Assembly: GCF_000026945.1 (NCBI RefSeq)
Contig: NC_012863.1
Coordinates: 773,501-837,500 of the forward strand
Origin: Candida dubliniensis CD36
Lineage: Eukaryota; Ascomycota; Pichiomycetes; Serinales; Debaryomycetaceae
Direction of reading: 5' to 3'
Length of the DNA stretch: 64,000 bases
This document shows positions 52,233-63,695 of the stretch, in pieces (position 1 is the first letter of the stretch; every line of letters starts with the position of its first letter). Made by a program: the position numbers and the translations under genes. Below the pieces are notes generated by a model. The model searched no databases. It was given only the letters and a program-made list of their open reading frames with translations, and was not told where the DNA came from.

Positions 52233-53147
52233 TTAGAATATAGAACCGTCATTATCATCATTATCTTCTTCTATTAAACTATCTAATGCTCTTATAATAT
52301 TCGGACAATATTTATTGCATAATGCCAATGATTGAATCAATAATGATTGATCTAATCCTTTGAAATTTGAATTATTGGAATTAACAGCAAAATTAGTATT
52401 TGAAATTGGAGTAATCACTTTATTATTATAAAAGCTTATAATTAATCCATTTTCTAAAACTTGTTCTTCTTCAAATGATGGATCAAAAATTAAATTTTTC
52501 CCAATGACTCCAATAGTAATGAAAATTGGTGGTTGGAACTTACTTGGTTGCCCCTCTTTGGTATCATTTAAATGATAATCTTGTATTAATTTAGCATTTT
52601 CCCAGTCATCACTAAATGTAGGTAATTCAGCAATTTCTTCATCATTAACATCACTAATTAATAATGGCAATCTCGTAGTTTTCAAAGCTAAATAATTGGT
52701 TAATGAAATTAAACTTAATGGATAACATGAATGACTTATTATAATACAATCAATATATAGTTTAAATGTATACCGGCTCGTCAATTTTAAAACTTCAAAT
52801 GGGAAATTTTGTTGTAATAAATTGGTTAATTGGAATTTTAAATTGGCAACATAATTTGAATCATCACGATGTCCCACAATATCAATATCCACTTCAATTA
52901 GATTCTGTGATTGGTTTTTTTCTTCTTCTTCTTCCAGAATCAATACTACTTTTGATTTGACACTTACAATACATTCACTACCATCTTCAGTTCTTACCCG
53001 AGCTGATCCATTAGATCCTGGTAAGAATGAAGTTTTCGCAACTAAAGGACGATATTGATGAATTGATCGTAAATCAGGTCTTATTATTGGTTGTTGAGTT
53101 AATGAATCATATAAATATGACTTTTCTGCTGGTGATAGTTGAACCAT
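52233..53147 (-). CDS. RRP42: RNA exosome ring subunit Rrp42
   Basis: This 304-residue RNase PH-like protein begins MVQLSPAEKSYLYDSLTQQP. It contains IRPDLRSIHQYRP, GSARVRTEDGSECIVSVKSKV and CIIISHSCYPLSLIS, closely following yeast Rrp42. It forms part of the catalytically inert six-subunit exosome ring. An acidic Glu-rich insertion lies near residues 69-77. The frame can be extended to 53234 only through a GTG and a Lys-rich run, so the ATG at 53147 is preferred. A second exosome subunit, RRP4, is 20 kb away in this window. Confidence 0.92.
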   Translation of the reverse strand: MVQLSPAEKSYLYDSLTQQPIIRPDLRSIHQYRPLVAKTSFLPGSNGSARVRTEDGSECIVSVKSKVVLILEEEEEKNQSQNLIEVDIDIVGHRDDSNYVANLKFQLTNLLQQNFPFEVLKLTSRYTFKLYIDCIIISHSCYPLSLISLTNYLALKTTRLPLLISDVNDEEIAELPTFSDDWENAKLIQDYHLNDTKEGQPSKFQPPIFITIGVIGKNLIFDPSFEEEQVLENGLIISFYNNKVITPISNTNFAVNSNNSNFKGLDQSLLIQSLALCNKYCPNIIRALDSLIEEDNDDNDGSIF

Positions 53148-53737
53148 GCTAAGGTGTATATGGGGTCTATAAGTTTGATGTAATTGATGAAGCGATGGAT
53201 TTTTTTTCAAGTCTTTTTTTTTTTTTAGGCTCACAGCGTTCGATGATGATGATGATTAGATACACCAAAATAGAATAGAATATAATAAACAATTTAAATA
53301 CGATTAAATGAATTGATTGCTTAATATTGCCTTTAAACAGTGAAGTTCTCTAATAAGATGGTTACACATTCCAATATTCTTAGCACTTCTGGTATTTCCT
53401 CTGTTCTGTTTGCATCATTTTCAAAATACACCAAAAGTTATTTAACTTACGGAATATTAATATCAAATTAAGCAGATTATGTTCAAAAGATATTAAACTG
53501 AGATTATAAATCTTAGTCTTATCATTCTAATCATTCAATGAAATGTATATCTATTCATCTCCATTAAATACTTTAATACCGGGTAATTTATTTAGATGAG
53601 CCGCACACGCATAAATTTTTCTCACTCTCTGCGAATATTTCAAATCATCATCATCACCATCAACAACAATCGCAGCAAAATTGTTTTAATCAATCAATCA
53701 TCACTCAATTCATTAATTCAATTAATAATAACTAGAA
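53148..53737. other. Divergent intergenic region RRP42 / NUP53
   Basis: 590 bases holding both promoters. A GATGAG hexamer at 53594-53599 resembles the PAC element core of ribosome-biogenesis promoters, but a hexamer alone is weak evidence. Confidence 0.45.
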
Positions 53738-55423
53738 ATGTCCACACTATTTGGAGGTCAGCAACTGACTCAACCTAGTTTGTTTAATAGTTCATTTAAT
53801 GCGGCATCTTCACAGCAACAGCAACAGAATCAACAACAACAGCAACAACAGCAATCACAACAACAACAATCTCAACAACAACCTCAGCAACAACAGCCAC
53901 AACTATTCAATACACAACAACATCAACAACAGCAGCAACATCCAATCTGGTTACAAAATCAGAAAAAGAGAACAATACCTAATCATTTAGTTCCTAAAAA
54001 GAAACAAAGTTTCCAATTAGGCACCACTAATAATAATAATAAACTTAATTCTAAGAATAAAAATAAAAATGGTAAAAATAGATCCAATAATGGCAACGTG
54101 AATGGTGGAGATTCAATAATTTCTAATGATAATGATGAAGGTCAATTTAATTTATTATCATTTGGATCAAAGTTGAATCGTCGAGTAACTAGTGGTAGTG
54201 GTAGTGGATCATTATTAGATAGAAACACTAGTATTGCAAGTTTATTTGATAATTCAGTAAGTGATTTATCAAGAATTGATGATAGTTTTATTGTTGGTGG
54301 AGATAATACTGTTGATGATATTAATGATGATGGTATTGGTGGTGGTGATGGATTTGGAAATGATTTACCACCAAAGAATTCAATGTATGATTTGAGTATT
54401 GGAGGAGGAAGAACAACAAGAGATAAAAATGGAATTAATTCTGATAGTAAATTTGAATCATTTATCAACAAAGATCCTAAATCATTTGATAGTGTTTTCA
54501 ATAAATTTCAAGAATTTACTCCAATTCTTGATCCTAATAATATTAACACTAATAATACTAATGGAACTAGTAATAGTGGGAATAGATATGATGATGATAA
54601 ACTGAACCCCATTAATTCTATATTAAATGGTGGTAATAGCAGTACCAGGAATGATCTTCTTCAAAATCAGAAACATTATAATCTGGCAATTATTGTATTT
54701 GGATATCCAGAATATTTATCAATTGAAATCATAAAATTTTTCCAAAGTTTTGGAAGAATTTTAGAAAAATTTGATACTACATCAATTACAAGTACTAATA
54801 ACAATAATAATATTAAAGAAGTTTTAATAAATTTAGCTAACACTAATAACAACAACAACACTGCTAATAAGATTGTTCCTATATTTAGTGGTAAACATTG
54901 GATTAAATTAACCTTTGATAATCCCAATTCTGCATTACAAGCATTACAAGAAAATGGTAATGTTTTCAATGGATCAATAATTGGAGTTGTACCTTATCAT
55001 AAAAGTATTATTGAAAAATTAGAAAATCGGAAAATTTTCATTAATGATGATAATGATATTGGTCTAGGAAATTTAGATATTCCATTAGATAAAATTAATC
55101 AAATTATTAATCAACAATCTAAACTTGTTAGTAATGGTGGTGCTGCTACTACCCCCAACAATTTCATCAATAACAACAATGGTAGTAGTGAAACCGTACC
55201 TAGTGCAACAACCGGCGGATCATTATATAATCGATTAGATATAAAACCAATTTCTAAAGATCAGATATTTTTAAAAGATAACATTAACGGTACTACTACT
55301 ACCAATGGTGGAGATTCTCAAAAAGTATCAAATATTGATGGTAATAAAACTACGGATAATAAGGAGAAATTAGGAGTTTGGGGTAATTTATCGAAATATA
55401 TTTTTGGATTCCATGATTTATAA
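53738..55423 (+). CDS. NUP53: Nucleoporin of the Nup53/Asm4 (NUP35) family
   Basis: The 561-residue protein has a Gln-rich N terminus with poly-Gln runs (about 25-70). Asn/Gly/Asp-rich disordered sequence follows. The Nup35-type RRM fold lies at about 308-430, with AIIVFGYPEYLSIEIIKFFQSFG and HWIKLTFDNPNSALQALQENG. A short C-terminal amphipathic helix ends WGNLSKYIFGFHDL, the membrane-binding end typical of Nup53/Nup59. It anchors the inner ring of the nuclear pore to the membrane. Which of the yeast duplicates (NUP53, ASM4) is the better name cannot be told, since non-WGD yeasts have one gene. Confidence 0.85.
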   Translation: MSTLFGGQQLTQPSLFNSSFNAASSQQQQQNQQQQQQQQSQQQQSQQQPQQQQPQLFNTQQHQQQQQHPIWLQNQKKRTIPNHLVPKKKQSFQLGTTNNNNKLNSKNKNKNGKNRSNNGNVNGGDSIISNDNDEGQFNLLSFGSKLNRRVTSGSGSGSLLDRNTSIASLFDNSVSDLSRIDDSFIVGGDNTVDDINDDGIGGGDGFGNDLPPKNSMYDLSIGGGRTTRDKNGINSDSKFESFINKDPKSFDSVFNKFQEFTPILDPNNINTNNTNGTSNSGNRYDDDKLNPINSILNGGNSSTRNDLLQNQKHYNLAIIVFGYPEYLSIEIIKFFQSFGRILEKFDTTSITSTNNNNNIKEVLINLANTNNNNNTANKIVPIFSGKHWIKLTFDNPNSALQALQENGNVFNGSIIGVVPYHKSIIEKLENRKIFINDDNDIGLGNLDIPLDKINQIINQQSKLVSNGGAATTPNNFINNNNGSSETVPSATTGGSLYNRLDIKPISKDQIFLKDNINGTTTTNGGDSQKVSNIDGNKTTDNKEKLGVWGNLSKYIFGFHDL

Positions 55424-55533
55424 ATGTTTAAAATAATATATATAGAGAGAGAGAAAAAGTTAACTGTTTATTGATTGTAATATTAATATACATATATATA
55501 TATATATTTATATAGAAAAGTATGTTTGTCTAT

Positions 55534-57459
55534 TCACCTCCATCCAGGTCTTGGTCTTTCAGGAGAATCTGAGGGTCTTCTTCTTGTAGGAGATGGTGAT
55601 CGATATGAATTTGGATATCCAAATGCATTATACTGTGATTGTTGTAATTGTTGTGGATTAATAGTGTTTGGAGAAGATTGATTATGATAAGTTCCTCGAT
55701 GTATTGGAGATGGTGATTTAAATGGAGAAAATCTATCTTGATCAGCTATATTACTGTTGTTGTTCATTGTAGTTGCTGTTGCTGTATTGCCAATTCCATC
55801 AAATTCTAATCGTGGTTGTCTTGTTGGTGATAATTTATTAGGACTAGTAGGTCTTGAACGTATAGTTCCTGTTGATCTAATTGTTGATGGTGAGTGTAAT
55901 GAGTTGTTATTAATAGGATTTGAGTATCGACGACCAATAGTAGTGGTGCTACCCCGAGTTGGACTAGGAGTTCTATCATATCGATTAAATGATAAATTGC
56001 TATTTAATGATGGTGTTTGAGTTGAATATCTTGATGGTTGAGGTAAATACGTTGATGGTGTATTCATTATTAGGTTTTCATTATTTCTATTGTTGTTATT
56101 ATTACTATAACGTGGGTTTTGTTGTTGGTGATAACGACGATTTTGATTCCAATTAGAACTAGTATTAAATGCTCTATCATAATATCTAGGATCATCATAA
56201 TCATCTTGATAACCATCATCATTATCATTATAATGTAAAACACTGTTTGCTCTACTAGTTAATCTCAGATTAATTGCTGTAGAACAAGATGAAGTTGCCG
56301 GTTCTAATTCCAATTGTTGAGGTAAAATTTGTGAATCAATATCACCATATTCAGTTATTGGTTTACCTTTAATATCATGAGTTATAAATACTTTCAGTTT
56401 ACTAAATGCATAAGGTTTTTCATCATTTAAACTAATCAGATAATGAGGTCCCATAGTAGCATCTATCATGGCATCTTTTTTCAATTGATTAACTTTGGGG
56501 TTAACGAATTTTTTATTATATTCTTGAAACATTTCTTGATATAAAATTTGTTTATCATTAATTAATTGCAGAAAATTTTCCACAAGTTTATAACAAATTA
56601 TCATGATTAAACATATTAAAATTATCACATTTAAATAAAAATATGATGGATATGTGATACTATAACTCGAATCACCAGTAAATGTATTATCATTGTTATC
56701 ACCAATTAAATAATAGACAATATAAAGATTTATTGGATTAAGACCAATAAATAAATACAAGGAAAATTTAGAAGGATTCCAAACATTTAAATGCCAAATT
56801 TCATTATCATCAATCAATTCATTAGTTGAATCCATAATAATTGATGATTCATTAAAACTATTTTCTGGTTCTTCCTCTTCTTCTTCTGGTTGCTCATTTT
56901 GGAAAAATTTCAATAAAAATGCTAAAATTTCAATAATATATGATAATCTTTCTATTGAAGATTTAAAAACATTTTTCGATTTTGGTTTTAATTTACAATA
57001 TAATAATCCATAACTTTTCCTTTTAGTAAATAATTTAATACTATTAAATAAACCAATAAATATAATAAACCAATTGAATAATTTTAATCCCCATAAAATA
57101 GTAGTTGTAAATGGAGTATCAACAATTTCCGTATCACCAATAGAATTAGCACTTTTTTGTAATTGTTGTAGTTTGCCAGAATTATAAATTATATCATTTT
57201 TCAAATTTTCATAATGAATATAATCAGAATCAAACAAGATATTTTGTGATCGTTTATTTATATAATGATAATAATTTAAAATTGATTGAATGATTGAAAA
57301 AATTGTGATAAAAATTATACCTAATGGTAAAGCAATGATATAATTATATTCATCCCAATCAATAGATGCATGAAGTTCATGTATATATAAATATAAATCA
57401 AATGGGAATGATTGGATTTGTGAAACTAAAGATTGTCGTCTGATATGCTTCCTAGACAT
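55534..57459 (-). CDS. NUR1: Nuclear rim protein Nur1-like
   Basis: This 641-residue protein has about four hydrophobic segments (about 42-64, 124-146, 232-252, 272-293). Its N-terminal layout follows yeast Nur1: SFPFDLYLYIHELHASIDWDEY, then LPLG, later WNPSKFSLYLFIGLNPINLY and a conserved cytosolic block ending DAMIDATMG. The C-terminal third is Ser/Pro/Asn-rich with repeated SPTR/SPSP motifs, likely phosphorylation sites. Nur1 partners Heh1 at the inner nuclear membrane to tether rDNA and silence chromatin. Its C terminus is longer than in S. cerevisiae. Confidence 0.82.
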   Translation of the reverse strand: MSRKHIRRQSLVSQIQSFPFDLYLYIHELHASIDWDEYNYIIALPLGIIFITIFSIIQSILNYYHYINKRSQNILFDSDYIHYENLKNDIIYNSGKLQQLQKSANSIGDTEIVDTPFTTTILWGLKLFNWFIIFIGLFNSIKLFTKRKSYGLLYCKLKPKSKNVFKSSIERLSYIIEILAFLLKFFQNEQPEEEEEEPENSFNESSIIMDSTNELIDDNEIWHLNVWNPSKFSLYLFIGLNPINLYIVYYLIGDNNDNTFTGDSSYSITYPSYFYLNVIILICLIMIICYKLVENFLQLINDKQILYQEMFQEYNKKFVNPKVNQLKKDAMIDATMGPHYLISLNDEKPYAFSKLKVFITHDIKGKPITEYGDIDSQILPQQLELEPATSSCSTAINLRLTSRANSVLHYNDNDDGYQDDYDDPRYYDRAFNTSSNWNQNRRYHQQQNPRYSNNNNNRNNENLIMNTPSTYLPQPSRYSTQTPSLNSNLSFNRYDRTPSPTRGSTTTIGRRYSNPINNNSLHSPSTIRSTGTIRSRPTSPNKLSPTRQPRLEFDGIGNTATATTMNNNSNIADQDRFSPFKSPSPIHRGTYHNQSSPNTINPQQLQQSQYNAFGYPNSYRSPSPTRRRPSDSPERPRPGWR

Positions 57460-57793
57460 TTTAGAGTAGTAATTGTTTTAGCTAGTAAATGGAGATAGGA
57501 TGATAGGGGTATGTGATAGCAAGTGATAAAAGTATGATTATGATGAAGATGAGTTGGTGAAGGACGGGTTATAAAGAATCAAAATATTTCGTGATAATTA
57601 AATTGTTATTGTTCTTGTTCTTTTTTTTTTTTTTTAGTTTAGTTTTATTTTGAAACGCGCCTAATAATTTATTCCCCTCCATCACCACCACCAACCAACC
57701 AACCAACCAACCAACCAATTCCCGTTTGATGACATAGAAGAGAATAAAAGTAGGAATAACATAAACTTATAACTTAACCACCCCTTTTTAATT
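57460..57793. promoter_or_regulatory. Divergent NUR1 / coiled-coil gene promoter
   Basis: 334 bases with a poly(T) tract near 57621-57635, AAACGCGC at 57653-57660 (similar to the MBF box ACGCGT but not exact) and a CCAA tetramer repeat near 57692-57717. Confidence 0.4.
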
Positions 57794-59182
57794 ATGTCTG
57801 ATAAACAAATAAATCAATTCAAATCAATGAATATCAATTTCAGAGATAAATTACGTGAAGCTTATTTAAACAATAAACATGAATTTGATGATCAAGATAA
57901 TAGAATCATCCAACCATTATTAAATGATGTATTATATTCCAATGGTAGTACTAATAATAATTTACGGGAATCAATAAAGAAAAAATGGGATGGATTAAGT
58001 AAAGATATAAATGATATTAATAATAGTCAATTTGATATTCCTTCAGGAAACAATGCGCTGGTGGTGAAAGATAAAAGTGACAATGATCAACAATTGAATA
58101 GAGAAGAAGAATTAGGAGGTGGATTGAATGGGAAATATAAAAATGGTGATATTCAACCTCAAAATAAGGCAACAACTATTAATACGAATAATATCAAGTC
58201 AAGAATTCCAATGATACCTAATGATAATAAATCACAGGTAAGATTTCAACAACCGTTGAATAATGATGAAGAAATAAATCAATTAAAAAAAACTATTGAA
58301 TCATTAAATAATAAAATCAAACATCAAATCATTGAAAAGAAAGATATAATTGAGGAATTTCAAACTAAAGAAATTCGTATGATGAAAAATAATCAAAATG
58401 AAATTAATAAATTGATTAAAAAATATGAAATTAAATTGAAAAATCAACAACAACAACAACAACAAGACAAACAAACAACCAATGATAATGGTGGTGTTAT
58501 TATTGACCAATTAGGAATACAAATTGATAAATTAAATAATGAAATTGATAATAAAAATTTACAAATAATACAATTAACTAATCAGGTTTCTAATTTGAAA
58601 GATGAAAATTTCAATTTAAAACGAGAGAATAATCGATTAAAACATAGCAATGAATCGCCATCTAAAGAAACTAACCCATCAGATAATTCTGAAAGTCAAG
58701 AATTAAGAAAATTGATTGATAATTTGACTAAAGAGAATATTGAATTACGATCACAATATAATCAATTGAAAAATAATAGTGCTAGTAATAGTTTCCAATA
58801 TGGTAGTGTCCAAGGTGATGATAGTGATGATGAAGAACAAGAAGATCAAGAAGAAGTAAATGGGATTATATCTCGATATAAGGAAGAAGATGATGTTATA
58901 GATAGGGTTGCAAAATCAAATAATGGATTAGAATATGATACTCAACGGATATTGAAGAAAGAATATGGTAAAAATCCGAGGATTCCGTCGCCATCATTAT
59001 CGCCACCAAAACTACAAGCTAAGATTGATGATGATAGCACTACTAGTAAGGGTATGGGAACTGCGGCCAACGAGGCAAAGTTTGAATCGGAGTTAGATTC
59101 AGTGACCACAGATTTATTGAAAGTTAAAAAAGAAGAAGAAATAGATACAACTCAACAAATGCTACGCAAACATTGGCACTGA
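57794..59182 (+). CDS. Coiled-coil protein of unknown function
   Basis: This 462-residue protein has a short folded-looking N terminus (about 1-75, ending KKKWDGLSKDINDI). A disordered Asn/Asp-rich linker follows. Coiled-coil heptads run about 155-215 and 238-285, interrupted by a poly-Gln run, with another at about 300-326. An acidic stretch (DDSDDEEQEDQEE) and a tail with SPSLSPP complete it. The pattern suggests a structural or scaffold protein such as a spindle-pole or septin-associated component, but I do not recognise the family and assign no function. Confidence 0.7.
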   Translation: MSDKQINQFKSMNINFRDKLREAYLNNKHEFDDQDNRIIQPLLNDVLYSNGSTNNNLRESIKKKWDGLSKDINDINNSQFDIPSGNNALVVKDKSDNDQQLNREEELGGGLNGKYKNGDIQPQNKATTINTNNIKSRIPMIPNDNKSQVRFQQPLNNDEEINQLKKTIESLNNKIKHQIIEKKDIIEEFQTKEIRMMKNNQNEINKLIKKYEIKLKNQQQQQQQDKQTTNDNGGVIIDQLGIQIDKLNNEIDNKNLQIIQLTNQVSNLKDENFNLKRENNRLKHSNESPSKETNPSDNSESQELRKLIDNLTKENIELRSQYNQLKNNSASNSFQYGSVQGDDSDDEEQEDQEEVNGIISRYKEEDDVIDRVAKSNNGLEYDTQRILKKEYGKNPRIPSPSLSPPKLQAKIDDDSTTSKGMGTAANEAKFESELDSVTTDLLKVKKEEEIDTTQQMLRKHWH

Positions 59183-61375
59183 TTGTTTCAAGTTATATAT
59201 AGATAGGAGTTGATATGTTACTAAATATAGCAAATAGAAATGAACAAGAACAACAATGGTATCGGGGTCTAAGAAATTTAAGATTCAGCTGATACAAAAC
59301 TAAAGTATGGGGCTTGGGAAATATGGTTTGGTTTTGTTGAACAGCGAGAGCGATCATGCGAATCAAAGAACTATTGAATGAATGTATGATTAAAAATTAC
59401 GAAATGACGCTATTTATAGGTGGCAAAATGGCTAAGAATAGTAGTAGTAGTAGTGGTATTTTCGGCTATTTATTTGTAGTTTCCGAATCAGTTGATATCT
59501 ACGATTAGTGTGACCAAAATAGAACTCCAAAAGCCCATAAAAGTTGGTCATTTATTGCTATTATCAAAATCTCAATAAGCCATAATAGTTGAAAGATAGT
59601 AATAATGAATATGAATTATTTTACAGGAAATAATAGGACCAACTCACATCAAATATTGAAAATGAAACAAAATGTATTATGTAACAGACATCCTCGGCAA
59701 TAAATTTGATCCGATAAACAACAATAGGAATAATTCTGTTTCCTTCTTCTTTGTTGTTTCATATTGGATCACAATAATGAAAAAAATCAGTCACAAAAAA
59801 TACCACAGAGAGATTTAAATCAATTTCAACCTGAATATTGGTAATACATTGATGTATAGGTACAACCTTAGGAATAAAAGTAATAACCCTGTATAATAGA
59901 AGATCATAGAATCAAATGTGTCAAATAACTAGAGATGTAAGGGGGAGTGGAGGGAAGATGAGAGATTAATAAATTGCTATTAGAAGGAATAATGGTTCAT
60001 TAACTAAGAAATTAGTGAAGAGCCGCCTGGAACTAAATTTCAAAGACTGTGCTGGTTTTGGTGATGACGGTTAGTAGTGGTGGTTGTTGATGATGATGAT
60101 GAAAGCTCGGAGCGTGTACGAGTGGACAAAAAAAAAAAAGAGAGAATTGGTCCAGAATCAACGGTTAAGGCGACGAGGACACGATTGGACGAAGGAGATA
60201 TATTACATCAACCAAGTACCACACTCTATTAATTAAATAATCTTAGAAAAAGAAATATAGTAAATAACGACTGATGTAATTGAACCTGGTAGTTTATCTA
60301 TACCTAAGATATGGGTGAGAAAGCAACCTCCTCCACACCCCACACCCCCCTTGAATAAAATGCAATAATTAACAGGACGATAGGAAAAAAATAACACTAA
60401 AAATGGAAACTGCCGCCCTCGAAGTATTGATTCTAGAACCACCTGCATTGTTCTTTGTACTTCCAATTGAGTTATTTCCTCCTTCTTCCTTCTACCCCCC
60501 AACTGTCTATCATTTAATTATCTCCAATCCTTTTTCTTGCTCAGTGTGGGTCTTTTCAAAATCATAATAAACTTCAAATTAATTGATGTAATCTCTATTA
60601 CGTATAGATGACATAATTATATGTAATTATACAGTAAGCAAGTAAGAATGATAGTTGCTTCTGTCTTTATATGTATCGTATTCTACTACTACTACTAAGG
60701 TATTTGAAGAGAAAAAGGGTTAATCTTTGCATAAATGTTCGTTCTCTGTATGTTTCTATTTTTGGTTAAGAATTTTAAGGCGGGATTTTCATTTTTATGA
60801 CGTCATATCTTCAAACTAATAGAATTCATTCACCCGCAACAACGACAACAACAACAACTACTAAAACTAAAACTAAAACTAAACAAGAAAGGGTAAAAAG
60901 ATAGAGAAGATCTTCTCTTTATGACTTAACTTCTTAACTGTTATCAAGCCATTCATCACTCTCCCAAACTTGCTTATTTAGAAGGACAAGTTAATTGAAT
61001 TATTGTCTGGCTTGCATGTATATATATTTTTTGCAACCACACGACAACAACTACTACAACAACGAGTAAATTTTAGGCGTGACTGGAAGTAAGGAAGTAC
61101 TTACATTAAATTATTATTATTATTATGCATCATGGCTTCCTCTCTTTCATTTCAACTACAACCGCCTACCGCCAACCGCCTTCCATATATATATATATAT
61201 ATGACGTGTTTCCCTCCTACTAGTAAATTTCTCTTTCTCTCTTTTTCTTCAGCAATCCTTTTCTATCAATATTTATTCCTAATACCTAATACTTTTTTTT
61301 TTTTAATTTATATTACCTTATCTTGTTAGTGTATATGTGTGTGTGTGCCCGTGTTTACATTACATTATAATCACC
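59183..61375. other. 2.2-kb intergenic region upstream of the tyrosine phosphatase
   Basis: The longest gene-free stretch of the compact half. It holds AT-rich sequence, small triplet repeats (near 59445-59456, 60684-60698, 60841-60860) and an AAAACT repeat at 60862-60883. A TGACGTCA palindrome at 60798-60805 (CRE/ATF-type site) lies about 570 bases before the phosphatase ATG. No ORF is supported. Confidence 0.5.
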
Positions 61376-63448
61376 ATGTCAACTATTGATAATTCTAATA
61401 CTACTTATCTTCATTCTTGTTACCAAAAACAACAACCTCAAGAACAACAACAATCTAGTCCTAATAAGCTGTCAACAATCCCTAAATTATCTATTCATCC
61501 ACCTGGACCAACTTCATCTACAAACCCTACTAGTAGTAATAATACTAGTTTCCCATTTATTAGTCCTATTACACCTGGTAGTTTTGATTTCTCCAAACCA
61601 TGTCCATTATCAGCTGAAACAATTAATAGTAATAACGCTAAATTTACTCCCCTGTTTAAATCACCTTCACCAACAACATTAACTTTCAATCAACTACCCA
61701 ATAACATCCATAAACAAACTATTGATACATTACAACCAACTCATTATGATTTAATTGTGGATATAAGAGGATATAACCTTTATACTATCAATCGAATAAC
61801 TAATGCCATCAATTGTTGTATCCCGACAACTTTATTAAAACGGAATTCTACAGGATTGAAAACTATTTTGAATCAACTGATTAATTTGTCATCAGATTTA
61901 AAATCAATTATTTTCAATCATTTAGAATCAAATTCTAGTTTATCAAATTTTAAGAAATTAAATATATTAATATATGATCATAATTCTAATTATGATTTTA
62001 TATCATTTAATTTATATCATACCATATTAAAATTTAATCAATTTCCCAATCATTTTAATATTAGCTACTTGGAAGGTGGGTTTTATCCATTGAAAAATGA
62101 TATTGAAAAATATCATCATCTAATAGATGATTCTGATATTTCCAATAATAATACTAATTTACCTACAATGAATAATAATTCAAAATTACAACATCGTAAA
62201 GCCAAAAGTTTATCTGGTTTAACATTACCAACCATAACCAAAACTACATCAATTAGTAATAATCCTCCTACTTCATCATCAATAAATAATGCTTTTTTAC
62301 AATCAATTCATAAAAAATCTAATGGTAATAATGAACCAATACTGGAAGAATTACGTAATTATCAATTAAAAATACCTTATAATGATTTACAATATATTCC
62401 TAATTGGTTAAATAATGTTCATTTATATGAAAATTTTGAAAAATTAGAAAATTCTGAAAAAACCAGTATCAATAATATCTTCACCAACACTACATCTAAA
62501 TTAAATCCTATTAATAAACTTGGTGATAATAATGATGATATTATGTCACCATGTTGTATGTCATGTCAAAAAATTGAATTTAATGTACCTAGAGGAATAG
62601 AATATGGTTATAAAAATCGATATAAAAATATTTGGCCTTATGATCATTCAAGAGTTAAGCTAGCAGCAGATGCTGCGACAAGTGCCAAGTCTAACAACAA
62701 CAACAACATCATCACCTCATCAACTAATTGTCAACCATTTATTGATGATTATTTTAATGGGAATTTCATTAATACCAATTCAATAATTCCTAATAATCAA
62801 TTCACTTATATTGCTACTCAAAAACCTTTAACTTCAACAATTTGTGATTTTTGGAATATAATTAATAATGAAAATATTCAAATTATAATTAATTTAGATT
62901 ATGAATCAATTAATTATTTCAATTATCATGAATTTGTTAAATTGGTTCAACCAATATCAAAATATAGTAATAATATTATGAAAGTTTATTTGATTAATGA
63001 AAAGATTTATTATATACAATATTTATCATGGCCAGATTTTGGTATACCACAAGATTATCAAAGTTTTTTACAATTAATAAATTTGAAAAATAAATTAACT
63101 AAACAATTTAATTTGAATAAAAAAATTTTGGTACATTGTTCTGCAGGTTGTGGTCGTACTGGAGTATTTATTACTTTAGATTCTTTAATTCAAGGTATAA
63201 TAAATAATGATAACCTAGAAGAAGAAGAACAGCAACAACAACAACAACAACAACAACAAGATGTGGTTGTTAAATTGTCGGATAAATTTATATATAAAAG
63301 TTCAAAAGATTTAATTTATAAATTAATTCAACATCAAAGAAAACAAAGAATTTCAATGGTACAAAATTATAATCAATTTATTGCTTGTTATGAGATTTTT
63401 ATTAAATTTTTAATCAATTATGAGAAGAGTCAGAGTAACCAGGATTAG
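61376..63448 (+). CDS. Protein tyrosine phosphatase of the Ptp2/Ptp3 type
   Basis: The 690-residue protein has a disordered N terminus. A rhodanese/CDC25-like domain starts at about 124 (YDLIVDIRGYNLYTINRITNA) and ends near LEGGFYPL. A MAPK-interaction-like middle follows, then a classical PTP domain with KNIWPYDHSRV, the WPD loop at 552-554 (SWPDFGIPQD) and the signature HCSAGCGRTG with catalytic Cys588. A poly-Gln run (about 619-630) interrupts the C-terminal part. The rhodanese-PTP layout matches yeast Ptp2/Ptp3, which inactivate Hog1 and Fus3/Slt2 MAP kinases. The start is the ATG at 61376; the frame extends 13 codons upstream only from a GTG. Confidence 0.88.
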   Translation: MSTIDNSNTTYLHSCYQKQQPQEQQQSSPNKLSTIPKLSIHPPGPTSSTNPTSSNNTSFPFISPITPGSFDFSKPCPLSAETINSNNAKFTPLFKSPSPTTLTFNQLPNNIHKQTIDTLQPTHYDLIVDIRGYNLYTINRITNAINCCIPTTLLKRNSTGLKTILNQLINLSSDLKSIIFNHLESNSSLSNFKKLNILIYDHNSNYDFISFNLYHTILKFNQFPNHFNISYLEGGFYPLKNDIEKYHHLIDDSDISNNNTNLPTMNNNSKLQHRKAKSLSGLTLPTITKTTSISNNPPTSSSINNAFLQSIHKKSNGNNEPILEELRNYQLKIPYNDLQYIPNWLNNVHLYENFEKLENSEKTSINNIFTNTTSKLNPINKLGDNNDDIMSPCCMSCQKIEFNVPRGIEYGYKNRYKNIWPYDHSRVKLAADAATSAKSNNNNNIITSSTNCQPFIDDYFNGNFINTNSIIPNNQFTYIATQKPLTSTICDFWNIINNENIQIIINLDYESINYFNYHEFVKLVQPISKYSNNIMKVYLINEKIYYIQYLSWPDFGIPQDYQSFLQLINLKNKLTKQFNLNKKILVHCSAGCGRTGVFITLDSLIQGIINNDNLEEEEQQQQQQQQQQDVVVKLSDKFIYKSSKDLIYKLIQHQRKQRISMVQNYNQFIACYEIFIKFLINYEKSQSNQD

Positions 63449-63695
63449 AATCATTTATTATATATATATATTATTATGCATATACACGTATATAAATAGA
63501 CATTCATTCATTCATTCATTGTTATTTATTTATTGAAATGATATATATTAGTAAATCAAATGACTTTAATGCAAATGCAATGAGTTTAATTACACCAAAA
63601 CTTGGTTCCAATACTTCCAACTAAGTTTAATTGTTACCCCTCTTGTTCAATACATCATCCTTAACATTAACAATTATCATTAAAACATTGACCCT

